Shown piece by piece: positions 55,170 through 64,000 of a stretch of DNA of 64,000 nt. The stretch comes from Caulobacter radicis. Its GTDB lineage: Bacteria > Pseudomonadota > Alphaproteobacteria > Caulobacterales > Caulobacteraceae. Made by a program: the position numbers and the translations under genes. The DNA is taken from positions 52,441-116,440 of the forward strand of contig NZ_QDKO01000007.1 of the NCBI RefSeq assembly GCF_003094615.1, read 5' to 3'. The notes beneath the pieces were generated by a model, which was not told where the DNA came from, searched no databases, and saw only the letters and a program-made list of their open reading frames with translations. The stretch's first letter is position 1; the number at the start of each line of letters is the position of its first letter.

Positions 55170-55253
55170 CCCCGCGAAAGCGGGGACCCAGGCGTTTTAT
55201 CGTCGAGCTTCCCGCGCTTCAGAAAAAGCCTAGGCCCCCGCTTTCGCGGGGGT
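55170..55253. repeat. REP-type inverted repeat (CCCCGCGAAAGCGGGG family)
   Basis: CCCCGCGAAAGCGGGGACCC (55170-55189) is itself a hairpin and pairs with GCCCCCGCTTTCGCGGGGG at 55233-55251 as an inverted copy (CCTAGG at the border). Two-arm palindrome filling most of the gap before the FMN reductase gene. A short half element of the CCTCCCCCT type follows at about 55300-55320. Confidence 0.85.
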
Positions 55254-55325
55254 TTTGCGGAAAATGGGATTGGTAGGGGCTTCCGACCCTTCTGGGCTGC
55301 CTCCTCAAAGGGGGAGGATCTAAAT

Positions 55326-55859
55326 TCACGCCCGCACCACCTCGGCGAACTCCTTCAGGTGCCGGCGCAGGGCCTCGATCGTGCGCTCGTCGGTCAGCAC
55401 GCCGTCCTCGATCTTGGTGTGGGCCTGGCCGACCAGGACGTCGCCCTGCGGTTCGGTGCGGGCGCCGGCGCGGCGCAGGGACAGGCGCAGGGCGTCCTGG
55501 GCGCGGACGGTTCCGGTGATCCCCGGCGAGGCGCCGACCAGGCAGCACGGCTTGCCCGCCAGCGGCGCGGGCTTGCCGCGCGAGGCCCAGTCGACGGCGT
55601 TCTTCAGCACGCCGGTGATCCCGCCGTTGTATTCGGGACAAGCGATCAGCAGGCCGTCGGAGGCGCGCACCGCCTCTTTCCACGCGACGACGGCGGCGGG
55701 ATCGCCCTCGGCCTCGAGGTCCTGGTCGAAGAACGGCAGGTCGCGCAGCGAGAACTGGGTGATCGACACGCCTTCGGGCGCCAGGCCCTGGGCGGCGCGG
55801 AGGAGGGCGGTGTTGAACGAGCCGGCCCGCAGGCTGCCGGAAATGCCGAGAAGGTTCAT
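55326..55859 (-). CDS. NADPH-dependent FMN reductase family protein
   Basis: A 177-residue flavodoxin-fold reductase. MNLLGISGSLRAGSFNTALLRAAQ is the FMN-phosphate loop, then DGLLIACPEYNGGITGVLKNAVDWASRG, the flavin-binding and dimer motif. Members reduce FMN, quinones, chromate or azo dyes with NAD(P)H. The ATG at 55859 is chosen with GGAG upstream; eleven more upstream residues in the open frame lack a start site of that quality. It is read toward the repeat region at 55170. The ParA-like gene lies upstream on the same strand with 61 bases between. Confidence 0.9.
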   Translation of the reverse strand: MNLLGISGSLRAGSFNTALLRAAQGLAPEGVSITQFSLRDLPFFDQDLEAEGDPAAVVAWKEAVRASDGLLIACPEYNGGITGVLKNAVDWASRGKPAPLAGKPCCLVGASPGITGTVRAQDALRLSLRRAGARTEPQGDVLVGQAHTKIEDGVLTDERTIEALRRHLKEFAEVVRA

Positions 55860-55920
55860 GCGCGACTCCGAAACGCTAGGAGCCGCGACCATGCCCGCCG
55901 TCGGGCGGCCCGGGCAAGGT

Positions 55921-56586
55921 TCAGCTGGCGCGGGCGGCCGGGGCGGCGATCGGCAAGGCCAGATGACCGGCGACCTGGCCCCAAAGGCGGCTGATCTCCT
56001 GGGCGGCGGCGCCGGCGGGCTCCCATTCCAGCACCGAGCGGCCGTGGGCGATCGACTGCTGGAAGGCCGCGCGCGAGCGCAGGCCGACGGCCGCCAGAGG
56101 CAGCCCGCAGAAGCGCAGGGCCTCGGCCGCCTTGACCACGCTGGCCGGCTCCTGCCCGCCGCGCTTGGCCGGCGCCTGATTGATGACGATCAGGCCGTTC
56201 TTGCCCAGGCGCCGCACGGCCTCGGCCGAGCGCGCCACGGCGGCGATGTCGAGGAAGGTCGGTCGGCAGACCAGCAGGCACAGGTCGGCGGTGTTGATGG
56301 CGGTGACCACGTCGGCCTCGGGCGAGGCGGGCGTGTCGATCAGCATCAGGTCCAACCGCTCGTGCTCGGCGTGGAAGCGCGCCTGGAACAGCTTGCCGGC
56401 GCTGCTTTCCAGCAGGGCCGGACCGTCGGCTTCGCGGCCGCGCAGCACGTCCGACGCCGAGCGCTGCGGGTCGATGTCGGCCAGCACGGTGCGGCAGCCG
56501 GCCAGATGGGCGGCGATCGCCAGATTGACGGATAGAGTGGTTTTGCCCGCGCCCCCCTTGCGCGAGATGACGGCCAAGGTCTTCAC
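55921..56586 (-). CDS. ParA-family ATPase (orphan)
   Basis: A 221-residue deviant Walker A ATPase. AVISRKGGAGKTTLSVNLAIAA contains the signature KGGAGKTT with the conserved Lys, then VLADIDPQRSASDVL (Walker A') and LDLMLIDTPASPEADVV (Walker B). The C-terminal part (RSRAAFQQSIAHGRSVLEWEPAGAAAQEI) matches ParA proteins of the chromosome/plasmid partition type. No ParB neighbour and no centromere-like repeats are visible, so it is not a canonical partition system; such orphan copies position other cargoes or regulate. Cytosolic, nucleoid-associated by family. Role unknown. Confidence 0.9.
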   Translation of the reverse strand: MKTLAVISRKGGAGKTTLSVNLAIAAHLAGCRTVLADIDPQRSASDVLRGREADGPALLESSAGKLFQARFHAEHERLDLMLIDTPASPEADVVTAINTADLCLLVCRPTFLDIAAVARSAEAVRRLGKNGLIVINQAPAKRGGQEPASVVKAAEALRFCGLPLAAVGLRSRAAFQQSIAHGRSVLEWEPAGAAAQEISRLWGQVAGHLALPIAAPAARAS

Positions 56587-56800
56587 GTACGTTTCCTCAC
56601 CAAGCGCCCACGTCCCCCTGCAGGCCTGTGGATAAGTAGCGTCGCTCTACGACGTTATCGCAACGTAAATGTCGTGAAGGGCGAATCCGCTCGCCGGCGC
56701 CCGCCTGAACGGCGAAGTTTGGCCGCGAATGCGCAGCGGCCACGCTTTTGACGCCATCGGGGCGCTTGACCCGGCGATAGCCATGCGCGAGGCAGGGGCC

Positions 56801-57517
56801 GTGATCATCCGCCGTCTCATCGATTTCTTCACCAACATGGACGCCCGCGCCTGGCGCGCGGTGGCCGTCTCCTTCGTGCTGTTCGGCGGGGTGGGGATCG
56901 TCTTCCTGTTCGGCGCCCAACTGCTGGGCCTGGATGGCGAGACCACGGTCGAGCACTGGCTGAGCGCGGCGCATGGGCCCTGGGCCCTGCCGGTGGCCGT
57001 CGGCGCCTTCGCGGCCCTGGCCTTCGTGGGCGTGCCGCAGTTCGTGCTGATCGCCGCGGCGGTGGTGGCCTTCGGGCCGTGGACCGGCTTCGCCTACAGC
57101 TGGATCGGCACCCTGGTCTCGTCGATGGTCGGCTTCTGGGTCGGCCGGGCGTTCGGCGGCAAGATGCTGGCCAGCCTGCCCAGCGACGGCGTGCACAAGT
57201 TCATGAAGCTGATCGGCAAGAACGGCTTCATGGCCAGCCTGATCGTGCGCCTGGTGCCGTCCGCGCCGTTCATCGTCGTCAACATGGCCGCCGGCGTCAC
57301 GCCGATGCGGGTGCGCGACTTCGTCTCAGGCACGGCCATCGGCATCATCCCGAAGATCGCCCTGACGGCGTTTGCCGGCAACACCATCGTCCAGGCCATG
57401 CGGGGCGGGGGCGTGCAGCACGTCATCCTGCTGGTCGTGGCGGCCGCGATCTGGATCGGCGCGGGTTGGGTCGCCCGCGATTGGCTGAAGGCCAAGGAAG
57501 AACAAGCTGACCAATAA
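56801..57517 (+). CDS. TVP38/TMEM64 (DedA-like) family membrane protein
   Basis: A 238-residue inner-membrane protein with about five hydrophobic segments. WALPVAVGAFAALAFVGVPQFVLIAAAVVAFGPWTGFAYSWIGTLVSSMVGFWVGRAFG matches the VTT domain, with the F-G-x-W-x-G-F and G-x-x-x-G-R motifs, and FMASLIVRLVPSAPFIVVNMAAGVTPMRVRDFVSGTAIGIIPK its second conserved part. DedA/TVP38 proteins affect membrane phospholipid or proton balance and drug tolerance; some are undecaprenyl-phosphate flippases. The GTG at 56801 has AGGCAGGGG upstream; the ATG at 56783, which adds six residues, is the alternative. Confidence 0.85.
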   Translation: MIIRRLIDFFTNMDARAWRAVAVSFVLFGGVGIVFLFGAQLLGLDGETTVEHWLSAAHGPWALPVAVGAFAALAFVGVPQFVLIAAAVVAFGPWTGFAYSWIGTLVSSMVGFWVGRAFGGKMLASLPSDGVHKFMKLIGKNGFMASLIVRLVPSAPFIVVNMAAGVTPMRVRDFVSGTAIGIIPKIALTAFAGNTIVQAMRGGGVQHVILLVVAAAIWIGAGWVARDWLKAKEEQADQ

Positions 57518-57614
57518 TCGGGTTTGGGGTAATTATTGCCCCTGGCGCGGCGAATTGACTGCCCTGTGAGCAAACGGCTTGCTGGATTTGGCGTGGTTGG
57601 GTAATACAACCGGC

Positions 57615-57683
57615 ATGTGCCGCGAACGCGACAACCTTCTTCTCCTTGCGCTGGGGCTTAGCCGCCCCTGGGCGTCCGTCTAG
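57615..57683 (+). CDS. Leucine-rich leader peptide before leuA
   Basis: A 22-residue open frame, MCRERDNLLLLALGLSRPW and three more residues, 79 bases before the leuA start. Six of seven residues in the core run are Leu or Ala-Gly (four Leu in a row by codons CTT CTT CTC CTT). Such leader peptides control leu and ilv operons by ribosome stalling when charged tRNA-Leu is low. Downstream, GCCGCG (57683-57688) can pair with CGCGGC (57701-57706), and CCCCTG (57665-57670) with CAGGGG (57715-57720), as alternative structures. No T run is seen, so the mechanism is not certain. The peptide itself is the strong evidence. Confidence 0.75.
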   Translation: MCRERDNLLLLALGLSRPWASV

Positions 57684-57762
57684 CCGCGCGTACGTATCGT
57701 CGCGGCCGGTCGCTCAGGGGACAACACCCTTCAGCCCTCCGGACCTCGCGAAAGACACCTCC

Positions 57763-59352
57763 ATGACCGCCCCCATCTCGCCCGTCGCCGCTGATTCCAA
57801 GATCGGGTCGGGCCGCGACAACGTCGTCATCTTCGACACCACCATGCGCGACGGCGAGCAGTCGCCCGGCGCCTCGATGTCGCTGGAAGAGAAGCTGGAG
57901 CTGGCCAAGATCCTCGAGGAGATGGGGGTCGACATCATCGAGGCCGGCTTCCCGATCGCCTCGAACGGCGACTTCCAGTCGGTCAACGAGATCGCCAAGA
58001 TCGTCAAGAACAGCACGATCGCCGGCCTGTGCCGCGCCCACCAGGTGGATATCGACCGCTGCGCCGAGGCCCTGAAGCCCACCCAGCGCGGCCGCATCCA
58101 CGTGGTGATCGCCACCTCCGACCTGCACATGAAGCACAAGCTGCAGATGGAGCCGGACGCCGTCATCGACGTGATCGCCCGCTCGGTGACGCACGCCCGC
58201 AACCTGCGCGACGACGTCGAGTGGTCGGCCGAGGACGCCACCCGCAGCGACCGCCAGTTCCTGCGCCGCGCCATCGAGACCGCCATCAAGGCCGGCGCCA
58301 CGACGATCAACCTGCCCGACACGGTGGGCTACACCTATCCGTCGGAATACGCCGACCTGTTCAACTGGATGGTCAACAATGTCGAGGGCGCCGACAAGGT
58401 GATCTTCTCGACCCACTGCCACAACGACCTGGGCCTGGCCGTGGCCAACAGCCTGGCCGGCGTGCAGGGCGGCGCCCGCCAGATCGAGTGCGCCATCAAC
58501 GGCCTGGGCGAGCGCGCCGGCAACGCCGCGCTGGAAGAGGTGGTGATGGCCCTGAAGGTGCGCGGCGACAAGCTGCCCTTCCAGACCGGCATCGACACCA
58601 CCCACATCACCCGCGCCAGCCGCTACGTATCGGCCATCACCGGCTTCCCGGTGCAGTACAACAAGGCCATCGTCGGCAAGAACGCCTTCGCGCACGAGAG
58701 CGGCATCCACCAGGACGGCATGCTCAAGAACCGCGAGACCTACGAGATCATGACCCCGGAGTCGGTCGGCCAGGCGCCGTCCAGCCTGGTCATGGGCAAG
58801 CACTCGGGCAGCCACGCCTTCCGCGCCAAGCTGAAGGACCTGGGCTACGAGCTGGGCCAGAACGCCCTGAAGGAGGCCTTCGGCCGCTTCAAGGACCTGG
58901 CCGACCGCAAGAAGCACGTCTACGACGACGACATCATCGCCCTGGTCGACGACGCCCTGGCGCGCGGCTCGGAAAAGATCCGCGTCTCGCACCTGCGCGT
59001 GGTGGCCGGCACCGAGGGCCAGTCGGCCGAGCTGACGCTGGACGTCGACGGCCAGGCCAAGAGCGCCGAGGCCTCGGGCGACGGTCCGGTCGACGCGGTG
59101 TTCAACGCCATCCACAAGATCGTGCCGCACAGCGCCGCCCTGCGCCTGTTCCAGGTGCACGCGGTCACCGAAGGCACCGACGCCCAGGCCCAGGTCTCGG
59201 TGCGACTGGAAGAGGACGGCCGCATCGCCACCGGCGCGGCCGCCGACACCGACACCCTGACCGCTTCGGCGAAAGCGTACGTCAACGCCCTCAACAACCT
59301 CTTCGCCCGCAAGGAAAAGAGCGCGCCGGCGGCCATCGCCAGCGGCTTCTGA
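57763..59352 (+). CDS. leuA: 2-Isopropylmalate synthase
   Basis: A 529-residue enzyme, the first step of leucine synthesis, joining 2-ketoisovalerate and acetyl-CoA. VVIFDTTMRDGEQSPGASMSLEEKLELAKILEEMGVDIIEAGFP has the catalytic R-D-G-x-Q motif, STHCHNDLGLAVANSLAGVQGGARQIECAINGLGERAGNAALEEVVMAL has the metal-binding H-x-H and Asn, and the C-terminal regulatory domain (from about residue 395) matches the leucine-feedback LeuA group. An N-terminal extension of about 19 residues precedes the core. It is preceded by a leucine-rich leader peptide, so expression likely follows leucine supply. Confidence 0.96.
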   Translation: MTAPISPVAADSKIGSGRDNVVIFDTTMRDGEQSPGASMSLEEKLELAKILEEMGVDIIEAGFPIASNGDFQSVNEIAKIVKNSTIAGLCRAHQVDIDRCAEALKPTQRGRIHVVIATSDLHMKHKLQMEPDAVIDVIARSVTHARNLRDDVEWSAEDATRSDRQFLRRAIETAIKAGATTINLPDTVGYTYPSEYADLFNWMVNNVEGADKVIFSTHCHNDLGLAVANSLAGVQGGARQIECAINGLGERAGNAALEEVVMALKVRGDKLPFQTGIDTTHITRASRYVSAITGFPVQYNKAIVGKNAFAHESGIHQDGMLKNRETYEIMTPESVGQAPSSLVMGKHSGSHAFRAKLKDLGYELGQNALKEAFGRFKDLADRKKHVYDDDIIALVDDALARGSEKIRVSHLRVVAGTEGQSAELTLDVDGQAKSAEASGDGPVDAVFNAIHKIVPHSAALRLFQVHAVTEGTDAQAQVSVRLEEDGRIATGAAADTDTLTASAKAYVNALNNLFARKEKSAPAAIASGF

Positions 59353-59374
59353 TCGGAGCGCCGAAGACGCCGTC

Positions 59375-59459
59375 CTCGCCCTTCGACAGGCTCAGGGTGA
59401 GGACGAATGTCGACGGCGGTGCGGTAGAAACCTCACCCTGAGCTTGTCGAAGGGCGAGG
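59375..59459. repeat. REP-type inverted repeat (CTTCGACAGGCTCAGGGTGAGG family)
   Basis: CCTCGCCCTTCGACAGGCTC and continuation AGGGTGAGG (59375-59402) are repeated inverted at 59431-59459, with 28 bases between. Same element as at 39235, with CTCGTCC changed to CTCGCCC and GGATGAGG to GGGTGAGG in both arms, so the arms vary together. Confidence 0.9.
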
Positions 59460-59469
59460 TTTCGGATCC

Positions 59470-59943
59470 TCAGGCCGCCTTGCGCCAGCCCCAGCGACGC
59501 GTCGCCAGGATCTCGGCGGCGAGGTGCGCCTGCGGCTGCACGTCGAGACCCAGCTGGGCCAGGCCTTCGCACAGGGCGATGCGCTGCTGCGCGTCCACCA
59601 GGGCGCCGACGTCGATCACCATCACCCCGCCCGGACGCAGCAGGCCCAGGGTCGAGGCCGCCGTCGCGCGCATGTCTTCGGCGGTGGGGCAGCCCACGAC
59701 CAGCAGCACGTCGCTGCGTTCGTCGGCGGCCGCGCAGGTCGCCCGGCGGGCGATTTCCACGCGCTGGTAGCCGCGCCGCCACAGTTGTCCCATGGCCTCG
59801 GGCGCGTCCGGTCCGGTCACCGCCACGAAGCACAGCGGCGTGGCCTGGGCCAGTTCCAGCATACGGTCGAGCGTCGGATCGATCCCGTCGGTCGGGACGC
59901 CCAGCAGAAACTGAGCGGCTTGACGGAGCGGATGGAGAGACAT
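59470..59943 (-). CDS. Hypothetical protein
   Basis: A 157-residue cytosolic protein. The N-terminus reads MSLHPLRQAAQFLLGVPTDGIDPTLDRMLELAQ. The middle, DVLLVVGCPTAEDMRATAASTLGLLRPGGVMVIDVGALVD, looks like a Rossmann-type strand-turn pattern (a methyltransferase-like strand LRPGGVMVI), but the complete SAM motif is absent. Ends LATRRWGWRKAA. No family recognised. It converges on leuA across the repeat at 59375 and is divergent from the methyltransferase gene. Classified only by its coding-like composition and plausible start. Confidence 0.6.
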   Translation of the reverse strand: MSLHPLRQAAQFLLGVPTDGIDPTLDRMLELAQATPLCFVAVTGPDAPEAMGQLWRRGYQRVEIARRATCAAADERSDVLLVVGCPTAEDMRATAASTLGLLRPGGVMVIDVGALVDAQQRIALCEGLAQLGLDVQPQAHLAAEILATRRWGWRKAA

Positions 59944-60066
59944 GGTGAACGCCTTGTTAGGAAACGCAGCTTATGTGCGCCAACCCCGCTGTTCTGACGC
60001 CGCCCCGCGTCAGGGCGCCATTCGTAAACCCGCCGCCGGCGTAAGGGCGGCATAAGGAGCCGATCG

Positions 60067-60651
60067 ATGGGTTCGACCTTGGAAAACAGCGTTGCTTCGC
60101 CGCCCCGCTGGCACGAGATCGCCAGGCGCACCATCGAGGCCGGCTTCGACATGTCGTCCGAGGCGCGCATCGGCGAAATGCTCCGCACGCTCGCCGTCGG
60201 CCGCAAGGCGCTGCTGGAGATGGGCACGGGCACCGGCTCGGCCACCGCCTGGCTGCTGGACGGCATGGACGAGGACGCGCGCCTGGCGACCGTCGACAAC
60301 GATCCCAAGGTCCAGGCCGTGGCGCGTGAAGTGCTGGGCGAGGATCCGCGCGTCGATTTCATCACCGAGGACGGCGCGGCCTACCTGGCCGGCCAGAACG
60401 ACGGCGGCTTCGACCTGATCTTCGCCGACGCCATGCCGGGCAAGTACGAGGGCCTGGAAGACGCCCTGCGCCTGCTGCAAGTGGGCGGCGTCTACGTGGT
60501 CGACGACATGTCGCCCCAGCCGAACTGGCCCGAGGGCCATCAGGCGCGGGTCGACGACCTGGTGCTGCGCCTGGCGGGCGATCCGCGCTTCGCGATCGTC
60601 GGCATGGACTGGGCCTCGGGCGTGCTGGTGGCGGCCAAGAGAGCGGCATGA
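60067..60651 (+). CDS. O-methyltransferase family protein (class I, SAM-dependent)
   Basis: A 194-residue methyltransferase. WHEIARRTIEAGFDMSSEARIGEMLRTLAVGRKALLEMGTGTGSATAWLLDGMDEDARLATVDND contains the SAM-binding E-x-G-T-G-x-G motif and acidic loop end; FDLIFADAMPGKYEGLEDALRLLQVGGVYVVDDMSPQ is typical of the small-molecule O-methyltransferase (catechol/caffeoyl-CoA type) subgroup, where Asp ligands bind Mg. Substrate unknown. It starts 15 bases after AAGGAG and overlaps the transporter gene that follows (ATGA), which suggests a linked role, for example export of a methylated product. Confidence 0.9.
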   Translation: MGSTLENSVASPPRWHEIARRTIEAGFDMSSEARIGEMLRTLAVGRKALLEMGTGTGSATAWLLDGMDEDARLATVDNDPKVQAVAREVLGEDPRVDFITEDGAAYLAGQNDGGFDLIFADAMPGKYEGLEDALRLLQVGGVYVVDDMSPQPNWPEGHQARVDDLVLRLAGDPRFAIVGMDWASGVLVAAKRAA

Positions 60652-61526
60652 TCTGGATCCCCATCACCATCGCCGCCGCGGCCCTGCAGGTCGCCCGCAA
60701 CGCGGCGCAGCGCTCGGTGATGGGCGGGGCCGGGCCCTGGGGCGCGACCCTCGTGCGGTTCCTGTTCGGCCTGCCGTTCGCGATCGTCTTCGCCGGGATC
60801 GCGTTCCTGGTCACCAAGGACCCGCAGGCGCACTTGACGATGCGCTTCTGGCTGGGCGCCTTCGCGGGCGCGGGCCTGCAGATGGCGGCCACCGCCGCGC
60901 TGCTGGTCGCCATGCAGCGCTCGTCGTTCGCCCTTGGCACGGCCATGCAGCAGAGCGGCCTGCCGTTTGCCCTCGTCTGGGGCGCGCTGCTGTTCGGTGA
61001 TCGGATCACCGCCATGCAGTGGGGCGGGGGCCTTGTGGCCAGCGCGGGCCTGGCCGCCCTGTCGTGGCCGCGCGGCGCGGTGACCCTGAAGCGCGGCGCG
61101 GTGCTGGCGGGCCTGGGCTCGGGCGCGATGTTCGCGCTGAGCGCCAACTGCTTCCGCCAGGCGTCTCTGACCTTTGATCCCGCGCACCTGGCCTACTCGG
61201 CCTTCGTCACGGTCATGGTCGTCCAGGCTATCCAGTCGGCCGTGCTGACCTCGATCCTCTTGGTGCGCAATCCAGACGCCGTGGTCGCGGTGCTGGCCGC
61301 CTGGCGCAAGTCGCTGGGCGCGGGCTTCTGCGGGGCTGCGGCCTCGGGCCTGTGGTTCACGGCCATGGCGCTGAGCCCCGTGGGGCCGGTGAGGGCGGTC
61401 GGCGTCGTCGAGATGCCGATGGCGGCCCTGGCCGGAAGACGCCTTTTCGCCGAACGATTGACCCTGTTTCAGATGGCCGCCGGCCTCGTCACGGCGGTCG
61501 GAGTCGTCATGGCCGCGCTCGGCTAG
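60648..61526 (+). CDS. DMT superfamily transporter (EamA family)
   Basis: A 292-residue inner-membrane protein with about ten hydrophobic segments in two EamA repeats. The first half holds QRSSFALGTAMQQSGLPFALVWGALLFGDRI and the second SLGAGFCGAAASGLWFTAMALSPVGPVRAVGVVEMPMAALAGRRLFAERL, the two conserved EamA helical pairs. Such proteins export amino acids, nucleosides or small metabolites. It is coupled to the methyltransferase gene (ATGA overlap). Substrate unknown. A 365-bp gene-free region follows before mreB. Confidence 0.9.
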   Translation: MIWIPITIAAAALQVARNAAQRSVMGGAGPWGATLVRFLFGLPFAIVFAGIAFLVTKDPQAHLTMRFWLGAFAGAGLQMAATAALLVAMQRSSFALGTAMQQSGLPFALVWGALLFGDRITAMQWGGGLVASAGLAALSWPRGAVTLKRGAVLAGLGSGAMFALSANCFRQASLTFDPAHLAYSAFVTVMVVQAIQSAVLTSILLVRNPDAVVAVLAAWRKSLGAGFCGAAASGLWFTAMALSPVGPVRAVGVVEMPMAALAGRRLFAERLTLFQMAAGLVTAVGVVMAALG

Positions 61527-62935
<1,409 letters not shown>

Positions 62936-62984
62936 GCCCTAGTACAATCCGCATCGGCGCCGGGGGGCGCCAGGAGAACAGTTC

Positions 62985-64000
62985 GTGCCCTTTCGCGAAG
63001 GTCCGCTCGGCGACCTGAAAGTGCCGCTCACCTGGACCGCGGCCGTGGCGCTCATCGTCGCGGTCGTGATCGCGGTGGCCTTCCTCCTGGCCGACCGGCG
63101 CGAGACGCTGCAGCAGCAGGCCTACGGCGTCACCCGCCAGACGGTCGACACGGTGTCCAAGCCGGTCAGCGGCGTCATCGCCGCGCCCGGCCGCTGGACC
63201 GGCGTCGGCGTCGACGCGGTGCGCAACTACTTCTTCGCCGGCTCCGAGAACGCGCGGCTGAAGACCGAGCTCAAGGAGATGCGGGCCTATCGCGACAAGT
63301 ACCTGGCCCTCGTCGACGAGAACGAGCGCTACAAGTCGCTGCTGGGCCTGAAGACCGATCCGCCGATCCCGATGGTCGCCGCCCGCGTGGTGGCCGACAG
63401 CCGCGGCCCCTTCGCCAACACCCGCCTGGCCGACGCCGGCAAGGAAAAGGGCGTCGTCGTCGGCAATCCGGTGATGAACGAGCGCGGCCTCGTCGGCCGC
63501 ATCGTCGGCGTCGCGCCCGGCGCCAGCCGCGTGCTGCTGCTGACCGACATCGCCTCGCGCACGCCGGTGATGATCGACCGCACCAACTCGCGCGCCATCC
63601 TGACCGGCGACGGCGGCCCCAATCCCAAACTCGAATACCTGCGCGGCTCCGAGCCGATCCAGGCCGGCGACCGCGTCGTGACTTCGGGCGACGGCGGCGT
63701 CGTGCCGCGCGGCCTGCCGGTGGGCGCGGCCGTGAAGGGCCTGGACGGCCGCTGGCGCGTGGTGCTGTTCGCCGACAGCGCCTCGATCGACTACATCCGC
63801 ATCCTGCTGTTCAAGGACTTCGCCCAACTGGCCGACCAGCAGGCCCTGGCGGCCAAGGTGCTGCCGCCGGTGATCACCGAGAACCCCGACCAGTCGATCC
63901 TGGGTCCGGCCCGTCCGGCGGCCCCGCCGCCCGCCGCCCCGGCGACGACGGCTCCGGCCGCGACGGGGGCCGCCCCCGCCGCGTCCCGGCCGACCACGCC
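62985..64000 (+). CDS. mreC: Rod shape-determining protein MreC, partial (3' end beyond window)
   Basis: At least 338 residues; the frame is open to the window end. It starts with GTG at 62985 (AGGAGAACA upstream). A short cytosolic N-terminus is followed by one transmembrane helix (residues about 18-36, VALIVAVVIAVAFLLA), a coiled coil (ENARLKTELKEMRAYRDKYLALVDENERYKSLLG), then the beta-domain (VAARVVADSRGPFANTRLADAGKEKGVVVGNPVMNERGLVGRIVGVAPGASRVLLLTDIASRTPV), all standard for MreC, which links MreB to the transpeptidases in the periplasm. The last part visible is a Pro/Ala-rich tail. Confidence 0.94.
   Translation, partial: MPFREGPLGDLKVPLTWTAAVALIVAVVIAVAFLLADRRETLQQQAYGVTRQTVDTVSKPVSGVIAAPGRWTGVGVDAVRNYFFAGSENARLKTELKEMRAYRDKYLALVDENERYKSLLGLKTDPPIPMVAARVVADSRGPFANTRLADAGKEKGVVVGNPVMNERGLVGRIVGVAPGASRVLLLTDIASRTPVMIDRTNSRAILTGDGGPNPKLEYLRGSEPIQAGDRVVTSGDGGVVPRGLPVGAAVKGLDGRWRVVLFADSASIDYIRILLFKDFAQLADQQALAAKVLPPVITENPDQSILGPARPAAPPPAAPATTAPAATGAAPAASRPTT

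Noticed and set aside
57646..57762. Extended start of leuA in the same frame
   Set aside because: The upstream frame overlaps the leader peptide in another frame and has no ribosome binding site; the start at 57763 fits homologues.

Overview
The window is about 64 kb of very GC-rich, densely packed bacterial chromosome. The gene content points to the Alphaproteobacteria, most likely Caulobacter or a close relative. The main reasons are a subclass B3 metallo-beta-lactamase of the CAU-1 type beside metF, a split cobalamin methionine synthase, mreB-mreC, an OpgH glucosyltransferase and families of alphaproteobacterial intergenic palindromes. No rRNA, tRNA, CRISPR array, prophage or insertion sequence was seen. 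The first gene (ettA 3' end) and the last (mreC 5' end) run off the window.

Layout. 1-2.3 kb: end of ettA, a secreted small protein, a D-2-hydroxyacid dehydrogenase and a VOC protein. 2.4-10.4 kb: a tightly coupled methionine operon running ArsR-type regulator with methyltransferase domain, metF, B3 metallo-beta-lactamase, metH homocysteine domain, Ddl-like ATP-grasp ligase, DUF4259 protein, metH cobalamin/folate domains. Most junctions are 4-nt ATGA overlaps, and a perfect 16-bp palindrome sits just before the first start codon. 10.5-18.3 kb: GH1 beta-glucosidase, J-domain protein, Old Yellow Enzyme, SMP-30-type lactonase, nitronate monooxygenase. 18.3-21.2 kb: folA, thyA and a CsgG/SH3 protein. 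21.2-30.5 kb: DUF924, a repeat-rich RcnB-like protein, ilvC, CAP protein, deoxyribosyltransferase-like protein, MATE pump, opgH. 30.6-41 kb: lipoprotein, oxidoreductases, MFS pump, acetyltransferase, a TonB receptor with its PepSY partner, and a frameshifted Sde182/DUF1593 gene. 41.0-41.8 kb: one AT-richer gene of foreign look with a nuclease-like motif pattern. 41.8-49.7 kb: MOSC protein, uvrD, small membrane proteins, a ribbon-helix-helix protein, a COQ4-like protein, a von Willebrand A protein, a LysR regulator and a 54-codon ORF. 49.7-57.5 kb: tandem paralogous membrane proteins, DUF4169, DUF6807, GST, DUF2171, aspartate aminotransferase, CBM-like protein, FMN reductase, ParA-like ATPase, TVP38 protein. 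57.6-59.4 kb: a leucine-rich leader peptide and leuA. 59.4-64 kb: a hypothetical gene, a methyltransferase-transporter pair, then mreB and mreC.

How the parts work together. The methionine operon couples methyl-THF formation (MetF) to homocysteine remethylation (two-piece MetH) under a regulator whose C-terminal domain could sense SAM or SAH; three unrelated genes are embedded in it. leuA seems to be controlled by translation of a Leu-rich leader. Two nearly identical palindromes 15 kb apart, before the SMP-30 gene and before a quinone-type oxidoreductase, suggest a shared TetR-type repressor. mreB has a 365-bp leader with a terminator-like hairpin 38 bp before its start. Two groups of intergenic palindromes recur many times and account for most gene-free stretches.
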